From contig NZ_LT800494.1 in the NCBI RefSeq assembly GCF_900166665.1, positions 1,418,439 to 1,482,438 on the forward strand: a stretch of DNA of 64,000 bases. The letters are read 5' to 3'. The notes below the pieces were generated by a model. The model saw only the letters and a program-made list of their open reading frames with translations, was not told the origin of the DNA and searched no databases. A program made the position numbers and the translations under genes. This document shows, piece after piece, positions 23,713 to 32,356 of the stretch; the first letter of the stretch is position 1; every line of letters begins with the position of its first letter. Source of the stretch: Cytobacillus gottheilii (lineage in GTDB: Bacteria > Bacillota > Bacilli > Bacillales > Cytobacillaceae).

Positions 23713-24543
23713 ATGCAAAAGCTATATGCTGTATTAGGTGATCCGATCGCTCATTCCATGTCGCCTGTTATGCATAATGATCTTTTTGGAGCGTATGGGA
23801 TTCATGCCCATTACCACCCTCTTCTCGTAAAAAAAGAAACACTGCAAGAGGCTGTAACAGGATTAAAGGCGATTGGAATTTCGGGCTTCAATGTAACAGT
23901 TCCGCATAAAGAAAGAATTATTCCTTTTCTTGATTATGTAGACCCGCTTGCAGCAGCTATTGGCGCTGTAAACACAGTCGTCAATATAGAAGGCAAACTG
24001 CAGGGCTATAATACGGACGGCACAGGTTACGTGGCAGGATTGCAGACGGTACTGTCGGATTTCAAGGACAGGCGGACATTGGTAATTGGAGCTGGAGGAG
24101 CAGCAAGAGGCATTTATTTTGCCCTAGCTGCTGCAGGCGTTCAGCAAATGGATCTGTGCAATCGGACCGCAGAGAAGGCCGAGCTGATTAAAAATGAGTG
24201 TCCATATGAAGTGGAAACAAATGTTTATTCAAAGGACATGGCGGAAAAAGTGCTGTCACAGTATGGTTTAATCATTCAAACGACGCCAATTGGGATGTCT
24301 TCCGCCGCCACAGACATGCCTCTGTCTTTACAGCATCTTGATTCTAAAACATTTGTCAGCGATATTATCTATAATCCGCTCTACTCTCCCTTTTTACTTG
24401 CAGCCAAAAATATGGGAGCAGAGGTTCAAAACGGACTGCCCATGTTTGTGTATCAGGGAGCATTAGCTTTCGAACTTTGGACAGGCATCAAACCCGATAC
24501 AAATAGAATGAAAAAACTTGTATTATCACATCTAGGAGGTTAA
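23713..24543 (+). CDS. aroE: Shikimate dehydrogenase
   Basis: 276 residues. It reduces 3-dehydroshikimate to shikimate with NADPH (aromatic amino-acid pathway). Substrate-binding GDPIAHSMSPVMHN, catalytic Lys in NVTVPHKE, Asp in YNTDGTGY, the dinucleotide loop VIGAGGAARG and NRT for NADPH selectivity are all present. Two bases separate its stop from yhbY, as in other Bacillus genomes. Confidence 0.97.
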   Translation: MQKLYAVLGDPIAHSMSPVMHNDLFGAYGIHAHYHPLLVKKETLQEAVTGLKAIGISGFNVTVPHKERIIPFLDYVDPLAAAIGAVNTVVNIEGKLQGYNTDGTGYVAGLQTVLSDFKDRRTLVIGAGGAARGIYFALAAAGVQQMDLCNRTAEKAELIKNECPYEVETNVYSKDMAEKVLSQYGLIIQTTPIGMSSAATDMPLSLQHLDSKTFVSDIIYNPLYSPFLLAAKNMGAEVQNGLPMFVYQGALAFELWTGIKPDTNRMKKLVLSHLGG

Positions 24544-24545
24544 CA

Positions 24546-24836
24546 ATGTTAACAGGTAAACAAAAAAGATTTTTAAGATCAAAGGCACATCATTTGAACC
24601 CGATTTTTCAGGTTGGAAAAGGCGGCGTCAATGAAAATATGATCGGGCAAATCCGTGAAGCGCTTGAAGCAAGAGAACTGATGAAAATCAGCGTGCTTCA
24701 AAACTGTGAAGAAGACCGCGATGATGTGGCATCAGCACTATCAAAAGGCGCACATGCAGAATTAGTGCAAGTGATCGGAAACACAATAGTACTGTATAAA
24801 GAATCAAGAGAGAATAAGCAAATTCAATTACCATAA
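24546..24836 (+). CDS. yhbY: YhbY-family ribosome-assembly RNA-binding protein
   Basis: 96 residues forming one CRS1-YhbY (CRM) domain. The motif FQVGKGGVNENMIGQIREAL contains the GxxG loop typical of KH-like RNA binders; LRSKAHHLNPI opens the domain. Associates with pre-50S particles. B. subtilis name yqeI. Sits between aroE and nadD. Confidence 0.94.
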   Translation: MLTGKQKRFLRSKAHHLNPIFQVGKGGVNENMIGQIREALEARELMKISVLQNCEEDRDDVASALSKGAHAELVQVIGNTIVLYKESRENKQIQLP

Positions 24837-24852
24837 CAGGGAGTGAAGACTT

Positions 24853-25422
24853 CTGAAAAAGGTAGGAATTCTGGGCGGAACCTTTGACCCTCCGCATCTT
24901 GGCCATTTTATTATTGCGAATGAGGTAAAAGAGGAACTTGAGCTTGATGAAATCTGGTTTATGCCAAACCAGGAGCCTCCGCATAAAGTGCGGACTAACT
25001 CAGTGCCGGCATCAGATCGGGTCAGGATGCTAGAGCTTGGCATTACGGGGCGGCCTGGTTTTAAAGTAGAGACGATTGAACTGGACAGGCAAGGCCCTTC
25101 CTATACCTATGACACCATCAAGCAGCTGAATGAGTTATATAAACAATACAGCTTTTATTTTATCATCGGTGCGGACATGGTAGAATATTTGCCAAAATGG
25201 CATAACATCGATGAGCTGATTACGATGGTGCAATTCATTGGTGTCAATCGACCTGCATATGAGCTTGAAAGCGACTATCCTATTACATATGCCAATGTAC
25301 CGGATGTGGCGATTTCATCCAGTATGATTCGGGATCGTCTTCAAAAAGGGAGATCCATTACGTATTTAGTTCCGAATGAAATACGTGATTATATAAAGGA
25401 GAAAAAGCTGTATGGACCGTGA
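24853..25422 (+). CDS. nadD: Nicotinate-nucleotide adenylyltransferase, apparent CTG start
   Basis: 189 residues. Homology begins exactly at LKKVGILGGTFDPPHLGHF, where other NadD proteins have MKK. The codon there is CTG (24853-24855), with AGGGAG ending nine bases upstream (24838-24843). An in-frame TGA at 24844 rules out any earlier start. The first ATG (24961) would remove the nucleotide-binding GGTFDPPHxGH motif and cannot be right. Other family marks: FFIIGADM-type YFIIGADMVEYLPKW and SSSMIRDRL. It adenylates nicotinate mononucleotide to deamido-NAD, an essential step. Overlaps yqeK by 11 bp. Confidence 0.9.
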   Translation: MKKVGILGGTFDPPHLGHFIIANEVKEELELDEIWFMPNQEPPHKVRTNSVPASDRVRMLELGITGRPGFKVETIELDRQGPSYTYDTIKQLNELYKQYSFYFIIGADMVEYLPKWHNIDELITMVQFIGVNRPAYELESDYPITYANVPDVAISSSMIRDRLQKGRSITYLVPNEIRDYIKEKKLYGP

Positions 25423-25990
25423 AAAAGCATTGAGCATTGTAAAAGAGCAATTAACTGAGAAAAGGTATATTCATACCATTGGTGTGATGGAAACAGCGAT
25501 TGAACTGGCAAAAAAGTATAAAGCTGATGAGAAAAAAGCGGAGATCGCAGCGATTTTCCATGATTATGCGAAGTTCAGACCGAAAGATGAAATGAAAAGC
25601 ATCATCTTCGAACAGAATATGCCGGCAGACTTGCTTCTGCATCACTCAGAGCTATGGCATGCTCCTGTAGGGGCTTACCTTGTTAAAGAGGAAGCGGGCA
25701 TTGCAGATGAAGAGATATTGGATGCAATCCGCTATCATACATCAGGGCGCGAGCATATGACGCTTTTGGACAAAATTATCTATGTCGCCGATTATATTGA
25801 GCCGGGCCGCAAATTCCCTGGTGTCGAGGAAGTCCGGCTGTCAGCACAAGAAAATTTAGATGCAGCACTTAAACAGGCGATGAGCAATACGATTATATTT
25901 TTAATAAAACAGGGACAGGCAGTATATCCGCAGACATTAGAGGCTTATAATGGATTATTGTTAAATAGAAAGGACAGATTAAATGACTGA
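25412..25990 (+). CDS. yqeK: HD-domain diadenosine tetraphosphatase YqeK
   Basis: 192 residues. HD-superfamily metal ligands: H in RYIHTIGVMETA, HD in AAIFHDYAKF, later H-H in ADLLLHHSELWHAP and D in KIIYVADYIEPGR. YqeK enzymes symmetrically hydrolyse Ap4A to two ADP. Start overlaps nadD, stop overlaps rsfS by eight bases. Confidence 0.94.
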   Translation: MDREKALSIVKEQLTEKRYIHTIGVMETAIELAKKYKADEKKAEIAAIFHDYAKFRPKDEMKSIIFEQNMPADLLLHHSELWHAPVGAYLVKEEAGIADEEILDAIRYHTSGREHMTLLDKIIYVADYIEPGRKFPGVEEVRLSAQENLDAALKQAMSNTIIFLIKQGQAVYPQTLEAYNGLLLNRKDRLND

Positions 25991-26336
25991 AAAAACATTA
26001 TTAAATACAGCTGTAAAAGCAGCAGACGATAAAAGAGCAGAGGATATTATCGCATTAAATATGAAGGGAATTTCCTTAATTGCCGATTATTTTGTGATTT
26101 GCCATGGTAACTCTGATAAGCAAGTACAGGCAATTGCCCGCGAAATCAAAGAAAAAGCAGAAGAGTTAGGACATACAGTTAAGCGTATGGAAGGCTTCGA
26201 TGAGGCAAGATGGATCCTCGTTGATTTAGGAGATGTTGTGGCACATGTCTTCCATAAGGATGAAAGAAATTATTACAATCTAGAACGCCTTTGGGGAGAC
26301 GCACCATCTGAAAATGTTCAAAGCGAGTTAAACTAA
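25983..26336 (+). CDS. rsfS: Ribosome silencing factor RsfS
   Basis: 117 residues of the Iojap/RsfS fold. Signature ISLIADYFVICHGNSDKQVQAI, then GFDEARWILVDLGDVVAHVF. Binds L14 of the 50S subunit and prevents subunit joining in starvation. Formerly yqeL. Translationally coupled on both sides (stop-start overlap TAATG with yqeM). Confidence 0.95.
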   Translation: MTEKTLLNTAVKAADDKRAEDIIALNMKGISLIADYFVICHGNSDKQVQAIAREIKEKAEELGHTVKRMEGFDEARWILVDLGDVVAHVFHKDERNYYNLERLWGDAPSENVQSELN

Positions 26337-27082
26337 TGAGCTATGAGCAGTTCGCTTATCTTTACGATGAGCTGATGAAAGATGTTCCCTATGATAAATG
26401 GGTTGAAATCATTGAGCAAAAGGCCGCTGAATACAATGTTACAGGGAAAAGATTGCTGGACCTTGCCTGCGGAACAGGTGAGCTTTCTGTCCGCCTTGCA
26501 GGCAGCGGATATGATGTAACAGGAGTAGATCTTTCAGAAGATATGCTTTCTGTTGCAAGGGGTAAGTCTGATGAACAAGGCATTCCTATCCAGTATTTTC
26601 AGCAAAACATGGCTGAGCTTGAAGGTCTTGGTTTCTTTGACATCATCGGCATTTTTTGCGATTCTCTGAACTATTTGCAAAATGAAGAAGACGTGAAGAG
26701 AACCTTTGAGGGTGTATTCACACACCTAAAAGATGATGGTCTGTTTATTATAGATGTCCATTCTGTTTATAAAATGACGGACATCTTTATGAACCAGACA
26801 TTCGCTTTAAATGAAGAAGAAATCAGCTACATATGGGAAAGCTTTGAAGGCGAACATCCTCACAGTGTTGAGCATGAATTAACTTTTTTTGCTCTTGATG
26901 AAACAACAGGCAAATATGACCGCTATGATGAACTCCATTTTCAGCGCACCTATCCTGTTGAACAATACCAAGCATGGCTGAAGCAGGCTGGCTTTGAAGT
27001 GCTGGAAATTTTAGCAGACTTCTCTGATACCCCGCCGCAATCTGATTCTGAGCGGATCTTTTTTGTGTGTAGGAAGTTCTAA
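26336..27082 (+). CDS. yqeM: Class I SAM-dependent methyltransferase YqeM
   Basis: 248 residues. SAM-binding motif I LLDLACGTGELSVRLA, motif II acidic end VTGVDLSEDML, and motif post-I FDIIGIFCDSLNYL are clear. It resembles small-molecule methyltransferases more than rRNA methylases; substrate unknown. Last gene of the yqeG operon, ended by the strong terminator at 27093. Confidence 0.92.
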   Translation: MSYEQFAYLYDELMKDVPYDKWVEIIEQKAAEYNVTGKRLLDLACGTGELSVRLAGSGYDVTGVDLSEDMLSVARGKSDEQGIPIQYFQQNMAELEGLGFFDIIGIFCDSLNYLQNEEDVKRTFEGVFTHLKDDGLFIIDVHSVYKMTDIFMNQTFALNEEEISYIWESFEGEHPHSVEHELTFFALDETTGKYDRYDELHFQRTYPVEQYQAWLKQAGFEVLEILADFSDTPPQSDSERIFFVCRKF

Positions 27083-27092
27083 GAAATAACAA

Positions 27093-27135
27093 AAAAGCAA
27101 GATCATGAGAAAAATGATCTTGCTTTTAAATTTTT
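27093..27135. terminator. Bidirectional terminator between yqeM and comER
   Basis: The 14-bp perfect stem AAAAGCAAGATCAT / ATGATCTTGCTTTT is followed by AAATTTTTT. Confidence 0.9.
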
Positions 27136-27164
27136 TAAAGGATTTTTTTCCATTATGCCGAATA

Positions 27165-27986
27165 CTAGAATGTATACTGTTTTTTCATGAGGTCTAAATC
27201 ATCAGCAAACTTCGCATGTGTGGCCTTGAATACCAGTTCAAACACATCTCCCAGCTCATTCTCCAGCACTTTAATGCCTTCTCCTGTAATGCCGCCTTTT
27301 ACACACACCTTTTCCTGCAGTGTCGGCAGTGTATAATATCCTTTTCTCAAAAGCTCGCCCAATCCAATCAGCATTTCTCCAGCAAGCTTTGTTGCTGTCT
27401 CCTGATCGATCTCTGTCTCATTTACCGCAGCAGTGATGAACCGCTGTGTTAAATAACTATAAAAGGCAGGCCCGCAGCTGACAATATCAGAGGCTACGCG
27501 AGTAATATTCTCTTCAATTTCAACCGGTGTCGAGATCGAAGTAAAAAGAGTCTGTAAGCTGAGTCTCCACTTTTCCTCACAGCGCTCGCCGAAACTAAGC
27601 AGGGAAACTCCAGCTAAGGAACGGTTCGTAATGCTTGGAATGGCCCTTGCCGCAGAGCATGGAACAATCGATTCCAGCTGCTTTATACTTATTGGGCTTG
27701 TAATGGATACGACACATTTATCAGCACTCAGCTGCTCCTGTATACTGCTGACTACATGATATACATCGTGAGGCTTCACACAGATAAAAATTAAATCAGA
27801 GTGCTCTGCGACCGCTTTAGCATCAACCCCTACATTTAATCCCGCGTACACCTCCTGCAGCGATAGTGCTTTTGCAAGCGTACGGTTTGTCACCATTAAA
27901 TCCTCCGGTAAAACAGTACCAGCTTCTATAAATGATTCAGTTAAAATTCTGCCCATATTTCCTGTGCCAATCACACCAATTTTCAT
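27165..27986 (-). CDS. comER: Late competence protein ComER (pyrroline-5-carboxylate reductase-like)
   Basis: 273 residues; GGAGGG before ATG on the minus strand. The N-terminal NAD(P)-binding fold GVIGTGNMGRIL and the ProC-like C-terminal dimer domain (SGGITGEG-like VKGGITGEGIKVLE) are present. Located divergently from the comE operon exactly as in B. subtilis. Not needed for transformation itself; reported to affect sporulation or biofilm traits in some Bacillus. Enzymatic activity unproven. Confidence 0.94.
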   Translation of the reverse strand: MKIGVIGTGNMGRILTESFIEAGTVLPEDLMVTNRTLAKALSLQEVYAGLNVGVDAKAVAEHSDLIFICVKPHDVYHVVSSIQEQLSADKCVVSITSPISIKQLESIVPCSAARAIPSITNRSLAGVSLLSFGERCEEKWRLSLQTLFTSISTPVEIEENITRVASDIVSCGPAFYSYLTQRFITAAVNETEIDQETATKLAGEMLIGLGELLRKGYYTLPTLQEKVCVKGGITGEGIKVLENELGDVFELVFKATHAKFADDLDLMKKQYTF

Positions 27987-28075
27987 GCTGCAACCCTCCT
28001 ATGCATGCAAAACTTTCTCCTAAAAACATATGAAAAAAATAAACAAATATGCTAAAAGAAAGGGAGCTGAAAGCT

Positions 28076-28681
28076 GTGTTCAGTTTTATAAAGGAAAAAA
28101 AGCTATATATTATTTTGATTTCTTTGGGAGTCGCTGCGCTGTTTTGCCTTCTCTTTTTTTCTCATCAAGAGGATGATGATTTAAATGTAGTTAATGACCA
28201 AACGGCCTCACAGCAACCAATGACTCAGCAAGAATTAGTCGATGAACCTCCCCTTGAAGAAAAAAACATCTTAATAGATGTGAAGGGAGCTGTTGGAAAT
28301 CCAGGAGTATATGAAGCGCAGGAAGGAGACAGGGTACTTGACCTGATTGATGCAGCTGGAGGCCTGGAAAACGATGCAGACGAAAAGATGGTTAATTTTG
28401 CGCAGCGTGTAACAGATGAGATGGTTTTGTATATTCCTAAAATAGGAGAAGAGTCCGTAAATTCCTCTTTTGCTGAGACTGATGAGGGAACGGTGAACAT
28501 TAACAGTGCTGATTCTGCTGAGCTGCAGACATTGCCTGGAATTGGTCCCGCAAAGGCAGAGGCAATCATTGACTATCGTGAAAAAAATGGTCCATTCTCA
28601 GAGAAAGAGGGGCTGAAAGAAATTTCAGGAATTGGCGATAAAACGTATGAAAAACTAGCCGAACAGATTAAAGTAAATTGA
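28076..28681 (+). CDS. comEA: Competence DNA receptor ComEA
   Basis: 201 residues from the GTG at 28076 (AAGGGAG nine bases upstream). One membrane anchor at about 9-28, an acidic linker, an SLBB/soluble domain (IDVKGAVGNPGVYE .. YIPKIGEE) and two C-terminal helix-hairpin-helix motifs (LQTLPGIGPAKAEAIIDY and LKEISGIGDKTYEKLAEQ) that bind double-stranded DNA. It captures transforming DNA on the outer membrane face and feeds it to ComEC. First gene of comEA-EB-EC. Confidence 0.96.
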   Translation: MFSFIKEKKLYIILISLGVAALFCLLFFSHQEDDDLNVVNDQTASQQPMTQQELVDEPPLEEKNILIDVKGAVGNPGVYEAQEGDRVLDLIDAAGGLENDADEKMVNFAQRVTDEMVLYIPKIGEESVNSSFAETDEGTVNINSADSAELQTLPGIGPAKAEAIIDYREKNGPFSEKEGLKEISGIGDKTYEKLAEQIKVN

Positions 28682-28742
28682 CCTGTCTCTTCAGCCGCTT
28701 TACACTAAAGAGAGAATAGGGGAGATAAAAGGAGAGTTAAAG

Positions 28743-29303
28743 ATGAATAGAATTTCATGGGATCAGTATTTTATGGCTCAGAGTCAGTTGTTAGCATTAC
28801 GGAGCACTTGTACCCGCTTAGCGGTAGGAGCGACAATTGTTCGGGACAAGCGCATCATTGCTGGTGGCTATAATGGCTCGATTGCTGGTGGAGAGCATTG
28901 TATTGACGAAGGCTGTTATGTAATCGATAATCACTGCGTCCGTACCATTCATGCAGAAATGAATGCCATCTTACAATGTGCGAAATTTGGAGTGCCAACA
29001 AGTGATGCGGAGATTTATGTAACGCATTTTCCTTGCTTGCAATGCTGTAAAGCAATTATCCAAGCGGGTATTAAAAAGGTTTATTATGCAGAGGATTATA
29101 AAAACCATCCTTATGGAATTGAGCTCTTTCTGAAAGCTGGAGTTGAATTTATGAAGGTGGATCGTGAAGAAATGACCTTAGATTTCAACCAAACTGAAAA
29201 GCGAGCTTTCATTGATGATATGCTGTCTTTATTAGAGAAGAAAGAAGATAAAAACGATGAGATTCAAAAGCTTCGGGAAGAGGCGGACAAACTCTTTTCT
29301 TAG
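28743..29303 (+). CDS. comEB: dCMP deaminase ComEB
   Basis: 186 residues. The zinc-dependent deaminase signature is complete: HAEMNAIL (His and catalytic Glu) and PCLQCCKAI (two Cys). Converts dCMP to dUMP for thymidylate synthesis. An extra Cys/His set (HCIDEGC .. HC) fits the regulatory zinc site of this family. Placed in the competence operon though not required for DNA uptake in B. subtilis. Confidence 0.96.
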   Translation: MNRISWDQYFMAQSQLLALRSTCTRLAVGATIVRDKRIIAGGYNGSIAGGEHCIDEGCYVIDNHCVRTIHAEMNAILQCAKFGVPTSDAEIYVTHFPCLQCCKAIIQAGIKKVYYAEDYKNHPYGIELFLKAGVEFMKVDREEMTLDFNQTEKRAFIDDMLSLLEKKEDKNDEIQKLREEADKLFS

Positions 29304-29324
29304 GTGAAAATTGAGAGGTGAGAA

Positions 29325-31649
29325 ATGAAAGGAAATGCGATTTATTTTGCTTTTGCTTCTTTACTCGCAATCACAGGTGCATTAGCTGATAAAACGGTTA
29401 GTTTTGTTGGCTTTTGCATATTGATTCTTTTTTTATGTTTTTACAAAAAGTGGAATCTTAAGTGGGTTGCTCTTCTGATTGCATCGAGTACAATTTTATT
29501 TTACAGAGGTGAATGGGCTGTCTCCATGCAAGTGACAAATCTGCTCCCTGAGCAGAAGGAATTCTCGATCACTTTCCTGGATTCTATTAAAGTGGATGGT
29601 GATCTCTTATCTGCACAGGTTGAAGATCAAAGTGGAGAAAAGCTGATGCTTCGGTATGAAATTTCCTCAGAACAAGAGAAATATAGCCTTTCTCAAACAC
29701 TTCATCCTGGACTTGTATGTTCTATACAAGGTCAGCTCGAACAGCCTTCAAGAGCTGTGAACCCCAATGGCTTCGACTATCAATTGTATTTGCAGAGAAA
29801 TAGTATCTATTGGATCTTAGAACCACAAAGGGTCTCTTTAACAGATTGCTCCTCCTCAAAGACCTCCTCTCCGGCCATCTTTTTTCAAAACCTTCGCTAC
29901 AGTGGAATCACCTATATAAACACATATTTTCCTGAACAAACAGCTGGACTTGCGGCAGCTCTTATTTTTGGAGATCGAAAGGGTATTGATTTTGAAATCG
30001 TCACCGCTTATCAAAGATTAGGCATTGTTCATTTGCTCGCTATATCCGGATTGCATGTTGGATTGCTGGCTGGTCTTTTATTTTATATTGGCTTAAGAAT
30101 GGGGTTTACGCGTGAAAGAATGATCACTGTTTTATTATTGATTTTGCCTTTTTACGCACTGCTGACAGGTGCTGCTCCTTCGGTCATAAGAGCCGTCTGC
30201 ATGCTGATGGTGGCGCTAACTGCAAAGCGATTTGAATTTCAAATACCAACTAGCGATATTATTTCCTTTGTATTTAGCTTGTACTTGTTTATTAGTCCAT
30301 ACACTATTTTTCATATCGGGTTTCAGCTTTCTTTCCTTATTACATTTGCACTGTTATTGTCAGCACCAGTTCTTACAAAGAAAATATCCAATCCATTCTA
30401 TCTCAGTCTGCAAACGTCCTTTGTCTGTCTCCTCGCATCCTTGCCTATTATGTTTTATTATTTTTACGAAGTATCCGTTTTGTCCCTGATTGCCAATATC
30501 ATCTATATTCCGCTGTTCTCCTGGCTGCTGCTTCCCATTCTGTTTTTCTTGTTTTTTCTGCATTTGCTCATCGGGAATATGATTACTTTCTTATTAACGA
30601 TGCTGGAAGTGCTGATAGTTTTTGTGAATAAGAGCAGTGAATGGGTGTCGGAATTTCCGTTTGCCGTTTTAAGATTAGGGATTCCTTCCTCAACCATTCT
30701 CCTTTTTTATGCAGCTGGTATCATTCTTTTCTTTGTATTATGGGAAAAGCGAACAGGATATAAAGCGTTTATGGGAAATTTGTTCATCCCAACTGCTGTT
30801 ATATTGCTGCATTACGCAGTTAACACATTTTCACTCTATGGGGAAGTTACAATGCTGGATGTGGGTCAAGGAGACAGCATTTTTATTAAACTCCCTTTTG
30901 CTCAAGGGAATTACTTAATTGATACAGGTGGTATCCTCCAATTTGAAGAAGAACCGTGGCAAGTGCGTGAAAAACCATTCGAGGTTGGAAGAGATACCAT
31001 TGTTCCTTTTTTAAAAAGCAAAGGAGTCCGAAAAATAGATAAGCTTATTATCACACACGGAGATGTAGACCATATTGGCGGAAGTGAAGCTGTATTAAAC
31101 GCTATGAATGTGAAACAGCTGCTACTTGCAGCAGAAGATGAACCGTCTCAGGCGGAACAGGAACTAATCACCAAAGCGGAGAAAAAGGGTGTGAACATCC
31201 AAAAAGTTCACGAGGGAACGGGATGGAAAAGTGGAGAATCATCTTTTCGAATTCTTATGCCAACAGAAACGTCCTCTTCAGATAGTGAGAACGATGGATC
31301 TATTGTGATGTACGGGGAGATAGGAGGCTTAAGATGGCTGTTTACGGGTGATGTGGAAGAAAGTAGTGAAAAAAAGCTGATTGAGAGATATGGAAGTTTA
31401 AATGCAGATGTGCTGAAGGTTGGACATCATGGCAGCAAAACATCTACTTCAATAGAATTACTTCATACTGTTCAACCTCGATACGCATTAATTTCGGCAG
31501 GCAGAAATAACCTGTATGGCCATCCTCACATCGAAGTAATAGAAAAACTGAAAGAAGAAAAGATTGTGATCTTACGTACAGATTTACATGGGGGAATTAC
31601 CTATAAATTTAAAGGAGGCCAAGGTACATTTTTTACAGTACTTCCATAG
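29325..31649 (+). CDS. comEC: DNA uptake channel protein ComEC
   Basis: 774 residues. Order: two N-terminal membrane helices; an OB-like DUF4131 region (about 60-170); the Competence domain with many helices (about 200-480, for example LGIVHLLAISGLHVGLLAGL); and a C-terminal metallo-beta-lactamase-like domain (from about 500) with VGQGDSIFI, THGDVDHIGG and VGHHGSKTSTS. The HxDxDH set is intact, so the domain may act as the nuclease that degrades the non-transforming strand. Forms the membrane channel for single-stranded DNA. Confidence 0.97.
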   Translation: MKGNAIYFAFASLLAITGALADKTVSFVGFCILILFLCFYKKWNLKWVALLIASSTILFYRGEWAVSMQVTNLLPEQKEFSITFLDSIKVDGDLLSAQVEDQSGEKLMLRYEISSEQEKYSLSQTLHPGLVCSIQGQLEQPSRAVNPNGFDYQLYLQRNSIYWILEPQRVSLTDCSSSKTSSPAIFFQNLRYSGITYINTYFPEQTAGLAAALIFGDRKGIDFEIVTAYQRLGIVHLLAISGLHVGLLAGLLFYIGLRMGFTRERMITVLLLILPFYALLTGAAPSVIRAVCMLMVALTAKRFEFQIPTSDIISFVFSLYLFISPYTIFHIGFQLSFLITFALLLSAPVLTKKISNPFYLSLQTSFVCLLASLPIMFYYFYEVSVLSLIANIIYIPLFSWLLLPILFFLFFLHLLIGNMITFLLTMLEVLIVFVNKSSEWVSEFPFAVLRLGIPSSTILLFYAAGIILFFVLWEKRTGYKAFMGNLFIPTAVILLHYAVNTFSLYGEVTMLDVGQGDSIFIKLPFAQGNYLIDTGGILQFEEEPWQVREKPFEVGRDTIVPFLKSKGVRKIDKLIITHGDVDHIGGSEAVLNAMNVKQLLLAAEDEPSQAEQELITKAEKKGVNIQKVHEGTGWKSGESSFRILMPTETSSSDSENDGSIVMYGEIGGLRWLFTGDVEESSEKKLIERYGSLNADVLKVGHHGSKTSTSIELLHTVQPRYALISAGRNNLYGHPHIEVIEKLKEEKIVILRTDLHGGITYKFKGGQGTFFTVLP

Positions 31650-31679
31650 GATACATTATCAGAAATAAGAAATGAAAAA

Positions 31680-31706
31680 GAGACTGTATTGTGATCATAC
31701 AGTCTC
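31680..31706 (+). repeat. Strong hairpin after comEC
   Basis: Inverted repeat GAGACTGTAT-TGTGATC-ATACAGTCTC. No T run on either side, so termination is uncertain; it may protect the 3' end of the comE mRNA. Confidence 0.5.
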
Positions 31707-31906
31707 AAGGCTGTTGGCAGTATTGCCTTGTTCAGCTTTCTGGCCTCTTTTCTTCAATTTCCCTTCCATTCTGTTTTTAGAATGGAAAAGGCTATGAAGA
31801 GCATCTTAAGCATGAACCATTTACGAATCCGATTCCTAACCATGAAGGACGATTTGAAAGCGTTGGCATAAAAGGTCCTAATATGGGAGGTCCGCTATAT
31901 GCAGCA

Positions 31907-32041
31907 TTAAGATGCGATAAATTTAATGACTGTTGCAATGACAAACAACGTTGCAAAAAATCCGAATGATACGACGAAGCCAATACCAGAGTCAATTGCA
32001 TCATTTCGTGTGCTTTGTACGTTTTTTTCAAATTCGTTCAC
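31907..32041 (-). CDS. yqzM: YqzM-family small membrane protein
   Basis: 44 residues read directly. GTG start at 32041 behind GGAGGGG on the minus strand. It begins MNEFEKNVQSTRNDAIDSG and ends in one membrane helix (GFVVSFGFFATLFVIATVIKF). Matches Bacillus YqzM in length, sequence and place (opposite orientation between comEC and holA). Function not known; linked to competence/sporulation expression programs in B. subtilis only by position. Confidence 0.9.
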   Translation of the reverse strand: MNEFEKNVQSTRNDAIDSGIGFVVSFGFFATLFVIATVIKFIAS

Positions 32042-32356
32042 AGTCTACCCCTCCTATTTCCTATCTAGTATAAGCGAAATACTCTAAAAAATCCATACTT
32101 CCTCACATGCTTTTCCTGTCTTTACAGCAGTTGTCACAAATAAGGTGCTGGGGTTAGGAGAAAATAGTATTACTTATGCACCGCTGACGGCGAAGATTCC
32201 TAGGCCTTCTCTGTCTGCGTTCTATATAGATTGGGAATTGGCTCTATTCTCTATAGAGCTGATTCCCTATTGCTACTTGTCAAAACATGATGGCTTCTTT
32301 AGGATAGAAGTAGTGAACATACCAGCAGCAAAACCTATTGAACGGAGCGAATATTT
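32042..32356. repeat. yqzM-holA divergent gap with a long hairpin
   Basis: The only clear structure is a 15-bp-scale hairpin at 32233-32267: GGGAAT-TG-GCTCTAT / ATAGAGC-TG-ATTCCC, perfect on both sides of a symmetric TG/TG mismatch, loop TCTCT, no T run. It lies about 90 bp before holA. Otherwise AT-rich promoter DNA. Confidence 0.6.
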
